Assembly: GCA_015548865.1 (NCBI GenBank)
Contig: JADMXW010000017.1
Location: 86,002-150,001 of the forward strand
Origin: Serratia marcescens
GTDB taxonomy: Bacteria; Pseudomonadota; Gammaproteobacteria; Enterobacterales; Enterobacteriaceae
Length of the DNA: 64,000 nucleotides
Direction: 5' to 3'
A model generated the notes under the pieces. It had not been told where the DNA came from, did not search any database, and saw only the letters and a list, made by a program, of their open reading frames with translations. Position 1 is the first letter of the stretch, and the number at the start of each line of letters is the position of its first letter. The position numbers were made by a program, and so were the translations under genes. Positions 47,620 to 57,300 of the stretch are shown in pieces.

Positions 47620-48110
47620 TTTGTCACCCTCGGCGAAGGCCGGGGCTCTCTGGCAGAAGGAGCGTGTTTAGCCTGTAGGAGATTCCCACCTGCGCGCTGA
47701 GGAGAACGAGGCCACCGGGAGAGCGGCAGGACGCCGCGAAAGTTAGCGCCGCGTCTGACAAAAATGCCGGGAGCATTTTTGAACGCTGTTAACAGCGGCC
47801 CCGTAGGGGCGAGTCATGGATGAGACGAGTTTTCCGCGTCGCTGGCGGCCCGTTAGTGGGCTCAGGCTCCGAAGGCATCGCGTAGCGGCGTTATTTCCCG
47901 CGAAAAGCCAGGGGTCTCGGGGCGAGGGCGATTGAGCGCCCCGAGTCGGGCGCGTGCGATGTACGGTGCAAATAACCGTGTGGGTTAACGCGCACGAAAC
48001 ATCCACTGTATCAATAAAAAGACTTGGCCTGAATTTGTGGAGATCCCTCAGCGCCTGCGCGGGAATGACAAAGGTGAGCGGGAATGGCGAAGGTGGCGGG
48101 AATGAACGTT
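47620..48110. repeat. GC-rich noncoding block with dispersed-repeat modules
   Basis: The block shares with the element at 55.2 kb the module TGCCGGGAGCA, GAACGCTG, CAGCGGCC and ATGGATGAG in the same order (47767-47824 here, about 55227-55285 there). It also contains several short palindromes (for example CGGGGCG with CGCCCCG near 47920-47942) and, at 48040-48105, repeated copies of CGGGAATG. No convincing gene is present. It separates the glmY enhancers from purL. Confidence 0.6.
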
Positions 48111-48130
48111 TTAGGTCGGTTTGCCAACAA

Positions 48131-48161
48131 ACACAAAAGGGGCTAATCGCCCCTTTTGTGT
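48131..48161 (-). terminator. Rho-independent terminator of purL
   Basis: CACAAAAGGGGC pairs perfectly with GCCCCTTTTGTG (12 bp) over a five-base loop, followed on the minus strand by TTTGTT. Confidence 0.92.
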
Positions 48162-48181
48162 TTAGTTCATGGCTAGACCCC

Positions 48182-51100
48182 TTAGCCAAGCTGACGACGC
48201 GCGTTGCGGAACATACGCATCCACGGGCTGTCTTCACCCCACGTTTCGGGGTGCCAGGAGTTGCTCACGGTACGGAAAACGCGTTCCGGATGTGGCATCA
48301 TCACCGTGGCACGGCCGCTGGCACTGGTTACTGCCGTGATCCCGTTCGGAGAGCCGTTCGGGTTAGCCGGGTAATTATCTGTCACCTGTCCAAAATTATT
48401 CACAAAACGCAGGGCGACCAGATGTTCATGTTCCAACGCAGCCAAGTGAGTCTCGTCACGCACTTCAACGCGTCCTTCACCATGGGATACTGCAATTGGC
48501 ATGCGCGATCCGGCCATGTCGTTCATGAACAGTGATGGACTTTTCGTGACTTCAACCAGACTAAAACGCGCCTCAAAACGATCGGACAGGTTGCGAACAA
48601 AACGTGGCCAATGGTCAGCGCCAGGAATCAGCTCTCGTAAGTTGGACATCATCTGGCAACCGTTGCAAACGCCGAGTGCCAACGTTTGCGGACGTAGGAA
48701 GAAGTCCGCAAACTCATCGCGAACACGAGTGTTGAACAGAATGGATTTCGCCCAGCCTTCGCCCGCACCTAACACATCTCCGTAAGAGAACCCACCGCAA
48801 GCGACCAGTGCCTGGAAGTCTTGCAGTGAGCGACGGCCTGCCAGCAAATCGCTCATATGTACATCGATGGCGTCAAAACCAGCGCGATGGAACGCAGCCG
48901 CCATTTCAACGTGAGAGTTAACACCTTGCTCACGCAGCACTGCCACTTTAGGGCGAATTCCCTTCGCAATGAAGGGCGCCGCAATATCCTGTGACGGTTC
49001 GAACGTCAGCGTGACATTCAGGCCAGGATCACTCTCATCCTGCTTCGCCGCATGTTCTTGATCGGCACAGTGTGGGTTATCGCGCAGACGCTGCATTTGC
49101 CAGGTCGTTTCCGCCCACCAAGTGCGCAGCGTGGTGCGGCTCTCCTGATACACCACATTGTTACCATGCGTAATCACAAAGCGATTATCCTGAGAAGCAT
49201 GGCCCAAACGGTGAACAATATCAGCCAATCCGTGATCGGCCAAAACCTGTTCAACATACGCGAGGCGGTCAGCCGCCACCTGAATCACGGCCCCCAACTC
49301 TTCGGTAAACAATGCGGCCAGAGGATCATTACCCAATGCTGCGATATCAACATCGATACCACAGTGACCGGTAAAGGCCATTTCTGCCAACGTCACCACC
49401 AGACCACCATCAGAACGATCGTGATAGGCTAACAGAGCATCATCTGCCACCAGCGTTTGGATAGCGTTAAAGAAACCAGCCAGTTGTTGTGGATCACGCA
49501 CATCTGCCGTATGGCGACCAAGCTGGCGGTATACCTGCGCCAAGGCTGTTGCGCCCAGCGTATGGTGCCCTGCGCCCAGATCGATGAGCAGCAGCACGTT
49601 GTCACGATCGGCGCGCAGTTGCGGTGTAACCGTTTTACGCACATCTTCCACGCGGGCAAATGCCGTGATCACCAGGGAAAGCGGTGACGTTACACTGCGC
49701 TCTTGATCCCCCTCTTGCCAACGGGTTTTCATCGACATGGAGTCTTTACCCACCGGAATGGTCAACCCTAACGCCGGGCAGAGTTCTTCACCGATGGCTT
49801 TTACTGCTTCATAGAGTCCGGCATCTTCACCGGGGTGCCCGGCTGCAGACATCCAGTTTGCGGAGAGCTTCACGCGCGTCAACGCGCCAATTTGGGTAGC
49901 CGCAATATTGGTTAACGCTTCACCCACAGCCAGGCGCGCGGATGCACCAAAGTTACGTAACGCCACAGGTGCGCGTTCACCGATGGACATGGCCTCACCG
50001 TGGTAGCTGTCGAGACTTGCGGTAGTTACAGCACAGTTTGCCACTGGAATCTGCCACGGCCCCACCATCTGATCGCGAGCGACCATACCGGTAACGGAAC
50101 GGTCACCAATGGTGATCAAGAAGGTTTTCTCGGCCACTACCGGTAAGTGCATTACGCGCTCTACCGCTTCAGCCAAGAAGATACTCTCACGATTCAGCAA
50201 GGTACCCTCGGTGGCCAGGCGCTTAACATCACGCAGCATTTTTGGCGTTTTGCCCAGCAACACGTCCAGCGGCAAGTCAATTGGCTGGTTGTTGAAGTGG
50301 CGGTCATTCAGGGTTAAATGCTGCTCTTCCGTGGCTTCGCCAATCACTGCATAAGGTGCACGCTCACGACGGCAGAGCTCATCAAACAGCCCCAGTTTCT
50401 CCGGTGCCACTGCCAGCACATAGCGCTCTTGTGATTCGTTACACCACACTTCCAGCGGGCTCATGCCCGGTTCGTCATTGAGGATATCACGCAGCTCAAA
50501 GCGCCCGCCGCGTCCACCATCACTCACCAGTTCCGGCATCGCATTGGATAACCCCCCCGCCCCTACGTCGTGGATAAACAGAATCGGATTCTCTTCACCC
50601 AGTTGCCAGCAGCGATCTATCACTTCCTGGCAACGGCGTTCCATTTCCGGGTTATCACGCTGTACTGATGCAAAATCAAGATCAGCATCTGACTGGCCAG
50701 AGGCCATTGAGGAAGCAGCGCCTCCCCCCAGCCCGATATTCATGGAAGGTCCGCCCAGCACAATCAACTTAGCACCGACGGTAATCTCCCCTTTTTTCAC
50801 ATGATCAGCACGGATATTACCAATACCCCCTGCCAGCATGACCGGCTTATGGTAACCACGCAGTTCGCGTCCGTTATGGCTGTCAACCTGCTCTTCATAG
50901 GTACGGAAATAACCGGTCAGCGCAGGACGACCAAATTCGTTGTTAAATGCAGCGCCACCTAATGGACCATCGAGCATGATATCTAACGCACTAACGATAC
51001 GATCCGGCTTACCAAAATCCTCTTCCCATGGCTGCTCGAAGTTAGGAATGCGCAGATTGGATACAGAGAACCCGACCAGACCCGCTTTAGGTTTCGCGCC

Positions 51101-52069
51101 GCGCCCCGTCGCCCCTTCATCACGAATCTCACCGCCAGAACCGGTCGCCGCCCCCGGCCAGGGGGAAATGGCTGTTGGATGGTTGTGGGTTTCTACTTTC
51201 ATCAGAATATGTGTCGGTTCCTGATGATAGGCATAGTGCCCTTGCGGATCGGCAAAGAAGCGCCCCGCTTCAGACCCTTCCATCACAGCCGCGTTGTCTT
51301 TATAAGCAGACAACACGTGCTCCGGCGTATGCTCGAAGGTGTTCTTGATCATTTTAAACAGCGACTTGGGCTGTGCTTCACCGTCAATCACCCAGTCAGC
51401 ATTAAAGATTTTGTGACGACAGTGTTCAGAGTTAGCCTGCGCAAACATATAGAGTTCGATGTCAGTCGGGTTGCGTTTCAAGCGAGTAAAGGCATCCAAC
51501 AGATAATCGATTTCATCTTCCGCCAGCGCCAATCCCAGACGCACGTTAGCCAGCTCCAACGCCTGACGCCCTTGAAGCAGTACGTCAACGCGTTTTAGCG
51601 GTGCAGGTTGATGCTGCGTAAACAGCTGCTCTGCCTGCGCCATCTCAGTAAAGACGGTTTCCATCATGCGGTCATGCAACAGCGCGCCCAATTGCTGCCA
51701 CTGTTCATCGCTCAATGTCGGTGCATGAATATAGAAGGCTAATCCACGTTCCAGACGTGTCACCTTGTCCAGACCGCAGTTACGGGCAATGTCGGTAGCT
51801 TTGGAAGACCAAGGAGAAATGGTGCCGGGACGCGGTGTGACCAACAGTAAGCGCCCACTCGGCTCATGCTCCGCGAGAGAAGGGCCATATTTCAACAGCC
51901 GTGTCAGTTTTACCTGCTCATCTCTGTTCAATGGCGCACGCACGGCGGCAAAGTGAACGTACTCCGCATAGATGTCGCTAATTGGCAAAAAGTGCTCTTT
52001 GCAGCGCGTCAGCAACTTATTTACACGGAAGGCCGATAGGGCAGGTGAACCACGCAGTATTTCCATCAT
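48182..52069 (-). CDS. purL: Phosphoribosylformylglycinamidine synthase
   Basis: PurL makes FGAM from FGAR, glutamine and ATP in purine synthesis. The 1,295-residue protein equals E. coli PurL in length and begins [20 protein letters not shown]. Visible parts are the FGAR/ATP region with [26 protein letters not shown] sequence (seen as [20 protein letters not shown]), and the C-terminal glutaminase domain with the nucleophile in [12 protein letters not shown] and the His-Glu pair in PHPERVFR. A PurR operator lies in the upstream gap. Confidence 0.98.
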   Translation of the reverse strand: MMEILRGSPALSAFRVNKLLTRCKEHFLPISDIYAEYVHFAAVRAPLNRDEQVKLTRLLKYGPSLAEHEPSGRLLLVTPRPGTISPWSSKATDIARNCGLDKVTRLERGLAFYIHAPTLSDEQWQQLGALLHDRMMETVFTEMAQAEQLFTQHQPAPLKRVDVLLQGRQALELANVRLGLALAEDEIDYLLDAFTRLKRNPTDIELYMFAQANSEHCRHKIFNADWVIDGEAQPKSLFKMIKNTFEHTPEHVLSAYKDNAAVMEGSEAGRFFADPQGHYAYHQEPTHILMKVETHNHPTAISPWPGAATGSGGEIRDEGATGRGAKPKAGLVGFSVSNLRIPNFEQPWEEDFGKPDRIVSALDIMLDGPLGGAAFNNEFGRPALTGYFRTYEEQVDSHNGRELRGYHKPVMLAGGIGNIRADHVKKGEITVGAKLIVLGGPSMNIGLGGGAASSMASGQSDADLDFASVQRDNPEMERRCQEVIDRCWQLGEENPILFIHDVGAGGLSNAMPELVSDGGRGGRFELRDILNDEPGMSPLEVWCNESQERYVLAVAPEKLGLFDELCRRERAPYAVIGEATEEQHLTLNDRHFNNQPIDLPLDVLLGKTPKMLRDVKRLATEGTLLNRESIFLAEAVERVMHLPVVAEKTFLITIGDRSVTGMVARDQMVGPWQIPVANCAVTTASLDSYHGEAMSIGERAPVALRNFGASARLAVGEALTNIAATQIGALTRVKLSANWMSAAGHPGEDAGLYEAVKAIGEELCPALGLTIPVGKDSMSMKTRWQEGDQERSVTSPLSLVITAFARVEDVRKTVTPQLRADRDNVLLLIDLGAGHHTLGATALAQVYRQLGRHTADVRDPQQLAGFFNAIQTLVADDALLAYHDRSDGGLVVTLAEMAFTGHCGIDVDIAALGNDPLAALFTEELGAVIQVAADRLAYVEQVLADHGLADIVHRLGHASQDNRFVITHGNNVVYQESRTTLRTWWAETTWQMQRLRDNPHCADQEHAAKQDESDPGLNVTLTFEPSQDIAAPFIAKGIRPKVAVLREQGVNSHVEMAAAFHRAGFDAIDVHMSDLLAGRRSLQDFQALVACGGFSYGDVLGAGEGWAKSILFNTRVRDEFADFFLRPQTLALGVCNGCQMMSNLRELIPGADHWPRFVRNLSDRFEARFSLVEVTKSPSLFMNDMAGSRMPIAVSHGEGRVEVRDETHLAALEHEHLVALRFVNNFGQVTDNYPANPNGSPNGITAVTSASGRATVMMPHPERVFRTVSNSWHPETWGEDSPWMRMFRNARRQLG

Positions 52070-52362
52070 CTAAAAAATCTCTCGTCTTCGATGTACTGAG
52101 TTTCAGTACGTCAGTGGGCGCTACTTTGTCGCGCAGCCAAGGGGGGAAACGCGCGTCATTATAGAGAATTGTGACGCCCGACGAAACCGTTTGCGCAGAG
52201 TTTGTTGCACATCTTATTTTCGTCATGGTCAAATTTTGACCTGATGGATAACTGTTGCACACTGGCGTTTTGTTAAGCAAAATGCCCCCACTCTGGGAGA
52301 ATGTAGATTAAAAAACTGCCGTTACAGACAGAAAGGCCATACGGCCACCGAGAGATAACTAT
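52070..52362. other. Divergent purL-mltF intergenic region
   Basis: This 293-bp gap separates divergent purL and mltF. It holds the PurR site at 52181-52196. No other operator or RNA gene is apparent. Confidence 0.6.
52181..52196. promoter_or_regulatory. PurR operator upstream of purL
   Basis: ACGAAACCGTTTGCGC is close to the PurR palindrome ACGCAAACGTTTGCGT. It lies about 110 bp upstream of the purL start, consistent with purine repression. Confidence 0.78.
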
Positions 52363-53808
52363 TTGAAGCGTTTAACATTAAATTATTTTTTCATCGGGGT
52401 TATTACGTTACTGCTGATGTTGGCGCTTTGGCCCAACATCCCCTGGCGCAGCGGCCAGGATACTCAGCTCAATCAGATCCTTTCTCGGGGCGAGCTGCGT
52501 ATCAGCACGCTCAATTCGCCGCTGACCTATACCCTCAGTAACGGAACTCCCTCCGGGCTCGATTATGAACTGGCTAAACGATTTGCCGATTACCTCGGCG
52601 TCAAGCTGGTGGTTTCGGCGCGCCAAAATCTTGACGCGTTGTTCGATGATCTAGACAACAACAACGCTGACCTGCTCGCCGCCGGACTTATATACAATCA
52701 TGAGCGACTGGATCGTTTTCGTGCGGGACCGACGTACTATTCCGTTTCACAGCAACTGGTTTACCGCATGGGAGCAACGCGCCCCAAAAACCTGGAAAAG
52801 CTCAATGGTCGGTTAGCGGTCACATCGGGCTCAGCCCATATCGCAACGCTGCGTGATTTGAAAAGCGATAAATATCCAGCATTGAGCTGGGAAGCCGCCT
52901 CAGATCTCAGCACGCAAGATCTGCTCAAACAGGTGGCACAAGGCGCATTGGATTACACATTAGCGGACTCCGTGACTATCGGTTTGATGCAGCGCATTCA
53001 CCCGCAGCTTTCCGTCGCATTCGATCTGAGCGACGAGGAACCCGTAACCTGGTATATGCGTCGCGTGCAAGATGACAGCCTTTATGCCGCGCTGCTGGAT
53101 TTTTTTAGCCAAACCGTCGAAGACGGCACGCTGGCACGCCTGGAAGAAAAATATCTTGGTCACGTTGGTGAGTTCGATTATGTCGATACGCGGACTTTCC
53201 TGAGCGCTATCGACAACACCCTGCCGGATTTGCAGCCACTGTTTGCCAAGTATGCCAACGATATCGATTGGAAATTGCTGGCGGCAATCTCCTACCAAGA
53301 ATCGCACTGGAACCCGTTGGCAACGTCACCTACCGGTGTGCGTGGGTTAATGATGCTGACGCGTAACACAGCAGATAGCCTAGATGTCACCGACAGGCTC
53401 GATCCCGAACAGAGCATTCGCGGCGGCGCACAATACCTGGCACACATGATGGAAAAAATGCCCGAGAGCATTCCAGAGGATGAAAAGATTTGGTTTGCTC
53501 TGGCCTCTTACAATATGGGCTATGCCCACTTGCTGGATGCACGCAAACTGACGGAAAAACAGAAAGGTAACCCCGATAGCTGGGCCGATGTGAAGATGCG
53601 CCTACCGATGCTCAGCCAGAAACGCTACTATACCCAGACCACCTATGGCTACGCGCGTGGACACGAAGCCTATAATTACGTTGAAAACATCCGTCGCTAT
53701 ATGCTGAGTCTGGAGGGGTATCTCACAGAGAAGGCCAATAAAACCCAACAGCAGGAACTGTTAGCGAGTGCTTACCCTGCTGTCCCATCAGAAAAACTCG
53801 GCAGATGA
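52363..53808 (+). CDS. mltF: Membrane-bound lytic murein transglycosylase F
   Basis: MltF cleaves peptidoglycan with formation of 1,6-anhydromuropeptides at the outer membrane. The 481-residue protein starts at TTG ([13 protein letters not shown]), has an N-terminal signal or anchor segment, a solute-binding-protein-like regulatory domain (about 40-265, [17 protein letters not shown]) and a C-terminal SLT domain with the catalytic Glu in SYQESHWNP, followed by [11 protein letters not shown] and [10 protein letters not shown]. It is divergent from purL and convergent with tadA. Confidence 0.95.
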   Translation: MKRLTLNYFFIGVITLLLMLALWPNIPWRSGQDTQLNQILSRGELRISTLNSPLTYTLSNGTPSGLDYELAKRFADYLGVKLVVSARQNLDALFDDLDNNNADLLAAGLIYNHERLDRFRAGPTYYSVSQQLVYRMGATRPKNLEKLNGRLAVTSGSAHIATLRDLKSDKYPALSWEAASDLSTQDLLKQVAQGALDYTLADSVTIGLMQRIHPQLSVAFDLSDEEPVTWYMRRVQDDSLYAALLDFFSQTVEDGTLARLEEKYLGHVGEFDYVDTRTFLSAIDNTLPDLQPLFAKYANDIDWKLLAAISYQESHWNPLATSPTGVRGLMMLTRNTADSLDVTDRLDPEQSIRGGAQYLAHMMEKMPESIPEDEKIWFALASYNMGYAHLLDARKLTEKQKGNPDSWADVKMRLPMLSQKRYYTQTTYGYARGHEAYNYVENIRRYMLSLEGYLTEKANKTQQQELLASAYPAVPSEKLGR

Positions 53809-53812
53809 CCTC

Positions 53813-54385
<573 letters not shown>

Positions 54386-54437
54386 TTATACAGGGCACAA
54401 GGGAAAAGCGGAGTGCTTATTACCTTGCAGGATACCG

Positions 54438-55076
54438 TTACTCCAACTGTTGCAATGTTCCCGCACGCGTCACACGCCAGCGGTGTTCACAGAAGAACAG
54501 CAGTGGGTTATCTTGCTTACTGTCACTGTATCCACTGTGCAATTTGAGCGGTATACCGAGGTGTTTTTCCATCTGAACCACTTTCTCTCGCCCAAGGCAG
54601 CGCAGCGGTAAAACCCAGCCACCATAACCGCGCACAATCTGGCTACCCATCAGTTTAACTCCGGGCAGAAAGGCGGCGTCATGGTAAACCAGCTCAACCA
54701 GACGCTGCGGCGAGCCTGTCACGAGCCACACCTGCGCATCCGAGGAGGCAAGATACTCCGTCAAACGCTGTTGGACAGCCGGAAATGGCGTCACCCGGCT
54801 TCGAAAATGGGTAACAAACTCCTGCTCTAACGCACGCAAATGCGCCTCGTGCCGCCCAAAAGTAATCGCCCACAGCAAAGCGCTCATCGGCCAGCGAGCA
54901 GCCCTGCCTCGCGCCAATAACACTAGCCCGGCAACGGGCAGCACCGGAATAACCAGCAACAAATTTAACGGTAGACGTTTTAATAAATAGCGCAAAAAAC
55001 ACCCAAACATGTCCTGACGATGCAGCGTGCCATCCAAATCAAAAAACACGATACGTGTCGGTAATTGTTCGCCCAA
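54438..55076 (-). CDS. pgpC: Phosphatidylglycerophosphatase C
   Basis: PgpC (YfhB) dephosphorylates phosphatidylglycerophosphate to phosphatidylglycerol. The 212-residue protein has the HAD motif I FFDLDGTLHRQD, motif II in WLVTGSPQRL, and motif III/IV residues in LGREKV and GYSDSKQDNPLL. A hydrophobic segment near residues 35-57 suggests membrane association. The start is TTG, supported by AGAGGA eight bases upstream. Position upstream of tadA is conserved. Confidence 0.92.
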   Translation of the reverse strand: MGEQLPTRIVFFDLDGTLHRQDMFGCFLRYLLKRLPLNLLLVIPVLPVAGLVLLARGRAARWPMSALLWAITFGRHEAHLRALEQEFVTHFRSRVTPFPAVQQRLTEYLASSDAQVWLVTGSPQRLVELVYHDAAFLPGVKLMGSQIVRGYGGWVLPLRCLGREKVVQMEKHLGIPLKLHSGYSDSKQDNPLLFFCEHRWRVTRAGTLQQLE

Positions 55077-55151
55077 ACCGTTTTCCTCTTGCCAATGTAT
55101 TAGCCACGTTGATGTAAAGCATTAAGGCTCACGCTGCCTATCTCCCTTTTA

Positions 55152-55355
55152 TACCCTAAATAATTCACATTGCAGGAATGCTCCCCGATGAGCTTACTCA
55201 GGTAAGTGATTCGAGTAACCAATCTGCCGGGAGCAGATCTGAACGCTGCTTGCAGCGGCCTCGTTAGAGGTGAGGCCATGGATGAGCCAAATAGAGAACG
55301 CAGCCAATGCCCCTACAACGTGAAGTGTGGCGTGTATGTCAGGGTAATAGCGCAT
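55152..55355. repeat. MITE-like dispersed intergenic element, copy 2
   Basis: The left end reads ATACCCTAAATAATTCACAT then TGCAGG; the complement of the right end reads ATACACGCCACACTTCACGT then TGTAGG. The interior carries CCGATGAGCTTACTCAG / TAAGTGATTCG in common with copy 1 and the CGGGAGCA...GGATGAG module in common with the 47.6-kb block. The right end runs about 17 bp into the end of murQ. It lies between murQ and pgpC. Confidence 0.72.
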
Positions 55356-56232
55356 CGCGCAAATAGCCTTGGTGTTTTTCCAACCGCTGCCCCGCCTCTT
55401 TCGCGTCAATACCGCTGAGGATCATCAGTATAGCGGGTTTGGCTGCGTAGCCCGTTTCCTGTAACGCTCGTTGGGCCTCGCCGCGCTCGGCTCCCGTGGC
55501 CTCCATCACAATACGGCAAGCGCGATCGACCAGTTTCTCATTCGTCGCTTTCACATCGACCATCAGGTTTTGGTACACCTTGCCAAGTTTGACCATCACC
55601 CCGGTAGAGATCATATTGAGCACCAACTTTTGTGCCGTACCCGATTTAAGGCGTGTCGAGCCCGTCAGTGCCTCCGGTCCGACGACGGGTGAAATAGCCA
55701 CCTCGGCTAGCGCCGCAATAGGGGATGCTGGGTTACAAGAAATGGCGACAGTGCCACAACCTTGGCTCTGGGCATATTTTAGCGCACCAATAACGTAGGG
55801 TGTGCGCCCCGAGGCTGCCAAACCAACGACGGTATCCTGTGGCGTCAAAGACAGCGCAACCAGATCGGCCTCCCCTAAGGAAGGATCGTCCTCTGCACCT
55901 TCGACAGCCTTCAACAATGCGCCCGGCCCACCGGCAATTAACCCAATAACCATCCCATGAGGAACACCAAAGGTAGGTGGACATTCGGAGGCATCAAGCA
56001 CCCCTAAGCGCCCACTGGTGCCGGCACCGAGATAAATCAGTCTCCCACCTGCTTTCATTCTGGTTGCCGCCATATCCACCGCGCGCGCAATCTCTGGCAG
56101 CACCAGACTTATTGCTTGAGGTACCTTGCTGTCTTCATGGTTAAACAGCGTTACCATGTCCAGCGTTGTCTGATTGTCCAATTCCATTGTCGCCGGATTG
56201 CGGGTTTCTGATACGAGTGTTGCTAAATTCAT
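55339..56232 (-). CDS. murQ: N-acetylmuramic acid 6-phosphate etherase
   Basis: MurQ cleaves the lactyl ether of MurNAc-6-phosphate to yield GlcNAc-6-phosphate in cell-wall recycling. The 297-residue protein has the SIS-domain core with [30 protein letters not shown] sequence (seen here as [16 protein letters not shown]), the catalytic Glu in [11 protein letters not shown], and [12 protein letters not shown]. MurP, its usual PTS partner, is not next to it. The final residues overlap a repeat element. Confidence 0.95.
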   Translation of the reverse strand: MNLATLVSETRNPATMELDNQTTLDMVTLFNHEDSKVPQAISLVLPEIARAVDMAATRMKAGGRLIYLGAGTSGRLGVLDASECPPTFGVPHGMVIGLIAGGPGALLKAVEGAEDDPSLGEADLVALSLTPQDTVVGLAASGRTPYVIGALKYAQSQGCGTVAISCNPASPIAALAEVAISPVVGPEALTGSTRLKSGTAQKLVLNMISTGVMVKLGKVYQNLMVDVKATNEKLVDRACRIVMEATGAERGEAQRALQETGYAAKPAILMILSGIDAKEAGQRLEKHQGYLRDALLP

Positions 56233-56278
56233 TTTCCTCTCCCTGACACACGCGTGTTCTGCTAGCTCAGCTTGCTAC

Positions 56279-56363
56279 TATACCTTAAACAATGCGAGTC
56301 GCAGGAAGGCGTCAAGGGTGCGATTCGAGTGACAAATCTGCAACGCGAAATGTGCCAGGTATA
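56279..56363. repeat. Small MITE-like element, copy 3
   Basis: This 85-bp element has perfect TATACC / GGTATA ends with extended similarity: left TATACCTTAAACAATGCGAG then TCGCAGG, right (complement) TATACCTGGCACATTTCGCG then TTGCAG. It is a shorter member of the family at 8.68 and 55.15 kb. Confidence 0.7.
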
Positions 56364-56374
56364 ATTACTTTTGA

Positions 56375-56416
56375 CTGCCATAAAAGTAGGTTATTCTGCC
56401 ATAATAGTTAGCGAAA
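56375..56416. repeat. Tandem 21-bp direct repeats upstream of lapG
   Basis: CTGCCATAAAAGTAGG and CTGCCATAATAGTTAG lie exactly 21 bp apart (two helical turns) and agree at 13 of 16 positions. A TTGACT hexamer overlaps the first copy. This looks like a pair of binding sites for an unknown regulator of lapGD. Confidence 0.5.
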
Positions 56417-56589
56417 ATTCGTCTGTCTTGACAGCGTTTCCGCCCTCAACGCCTATTCTATTCCTCACATCAGGAAGGTGTGCGTGTTCGTTTTGTATCC
56501 TACAAGGCGGTATGGCGTTTTTTACGCGATAAGGCCAACACATCGGAATGAGGATGAGAGGCTCACTCTGGTTCAGTCAATAAAGAGAA

Positions 56590-57291
56590 ATGCCGGTGAA
56601 AGGCCGTTGGATAACGATATCGCGTAATAAAGGGGTTCTGTTTCTGCTCTTCAGCAGTTTGCTACTGTTGGCTGCGACGCTGCGCGCGGATTGGGATTTC
56701 GTTACTATTAACCAGCGCACGGAACAACTTTATGGCCCCGCGACACCGGAAGCGCGCAAACGAATCAATGAGTGGCAAACGTTATTAGGCTCATTGCAAG
56801 GCAGCGATGAAAAAAAATTGTTGGAATCGGTGAATCGTTTTTTTAATGAACGACTGCTGTTTCGCGACGATCGTGTTATCTGGCAGCAAGAAGATTATTG
56901 GGCAACACCAATCGAAGCACTGCGTAAAGGGATGGCTGATTGCGAAGATTATTCTATTGCAAAATATTTTTCACTACGCAGACTCGGTATTCCGAATGAA
57001 AAGTTACGAATTACTTACGTTAAAGCATTACGCCTTAATCAGGCACATATGATCGTGGCTTATTATCCCACGCCAACGTCTATTCCGCTGGTGTTGGATA
57101 ATCTAACGGATAAAATATTACCCGCAACGCAGCGTACCGATCTATTACCCGTCTATTCCTTTAACGGTGAAGGGTTATGGCTGCCTGGCAGCGACGGCAG
57201 CAATAAGCGGGTTGGCGACAGTAAGCGGCTTTCACGTTGGCAAGATTTATTAGCCAAAATGCGGGCCGAAGGTTTTTCTCTTGAAGAGTAG
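56590..57291 (+). CDS. lapG: Periplasmic cysteine protease LapG
   Basis: LapG cuts the N-terminal retention module of LapA-type adhesins and so frees cells from biofilm. The 233-residue protein has an N-terminal signal or anchor helix (GVLFLLFSSLLLLAATLRA) and the bacterial transglutaminase-like cysteine protease domain with triad Cys118 (MADCEDYSIAKY), His153 (NQAHMIVAYY) and Asp170 (LVLDNL). Acidic residues next to the Cys fit the calcium site. AAGAGA precedes the ATG. lapD follows after 9 bp. Confidence 0.93.
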   Translation: MPVKGRWITISRNKGVLFLLFSSLLLLAATLRADWDFVTINQRTEQLYGPATPEARKRINEWQTLLGSLQGSDEKKLLESVNRFFNERLLFRDDRVIWQQEDYWATPIEALRKGMADCEDYSIAKYFSLRRLGIPNEKLRITYVKALRLNQAHMIVAYYPTPTSIPLVLDNLTDKILPATQRTDLLPVYSFNGEGLWLPGSDGSNKRVGDSKRLSRWQDLLAKMRAEGFSLEE

Positions 57292-57300
57292 GATTAGGCT

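Larger units (their letters stand above)
47031..48181. other. glrK-purL intergenic region
   Basis: This 1,151-bp stretch carries no protein gene I can support. From left to right it contains the GlmY small RNA (about 47133-47350) and its sigma-54 promoter, an IHF site, GlrR enhancer sites, a GC-rich repeat-derived block of about 490 bp (47620-48110) and the purL terminator. Open frames of 164 and 193 codons across the block overlap each other on opposite strands and have no recognisable product. Confidence 0.8.
56233..56589. promoter_or_regulatory. murQ-lapG intergenic region
   Basis: This 357-bp divergent gap holds a small MITE-like element (56279-56363), two tandem 21-bp direct repeats (56375-56416) with TTGACT (56371-56376) at their left edge, and a further TTGACA near 56429. 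It should carry the promoters for murQ and for lapG-lapD; I cannot place them with certainty. Confidence 0.5.

Noticed and set aside
47743..48535. Two opposing open frames (164 and 193 codons) left of purL
   Set aside because: They overlap each other, a repeat block and the purL end, have biased composition and no recognisable domain.
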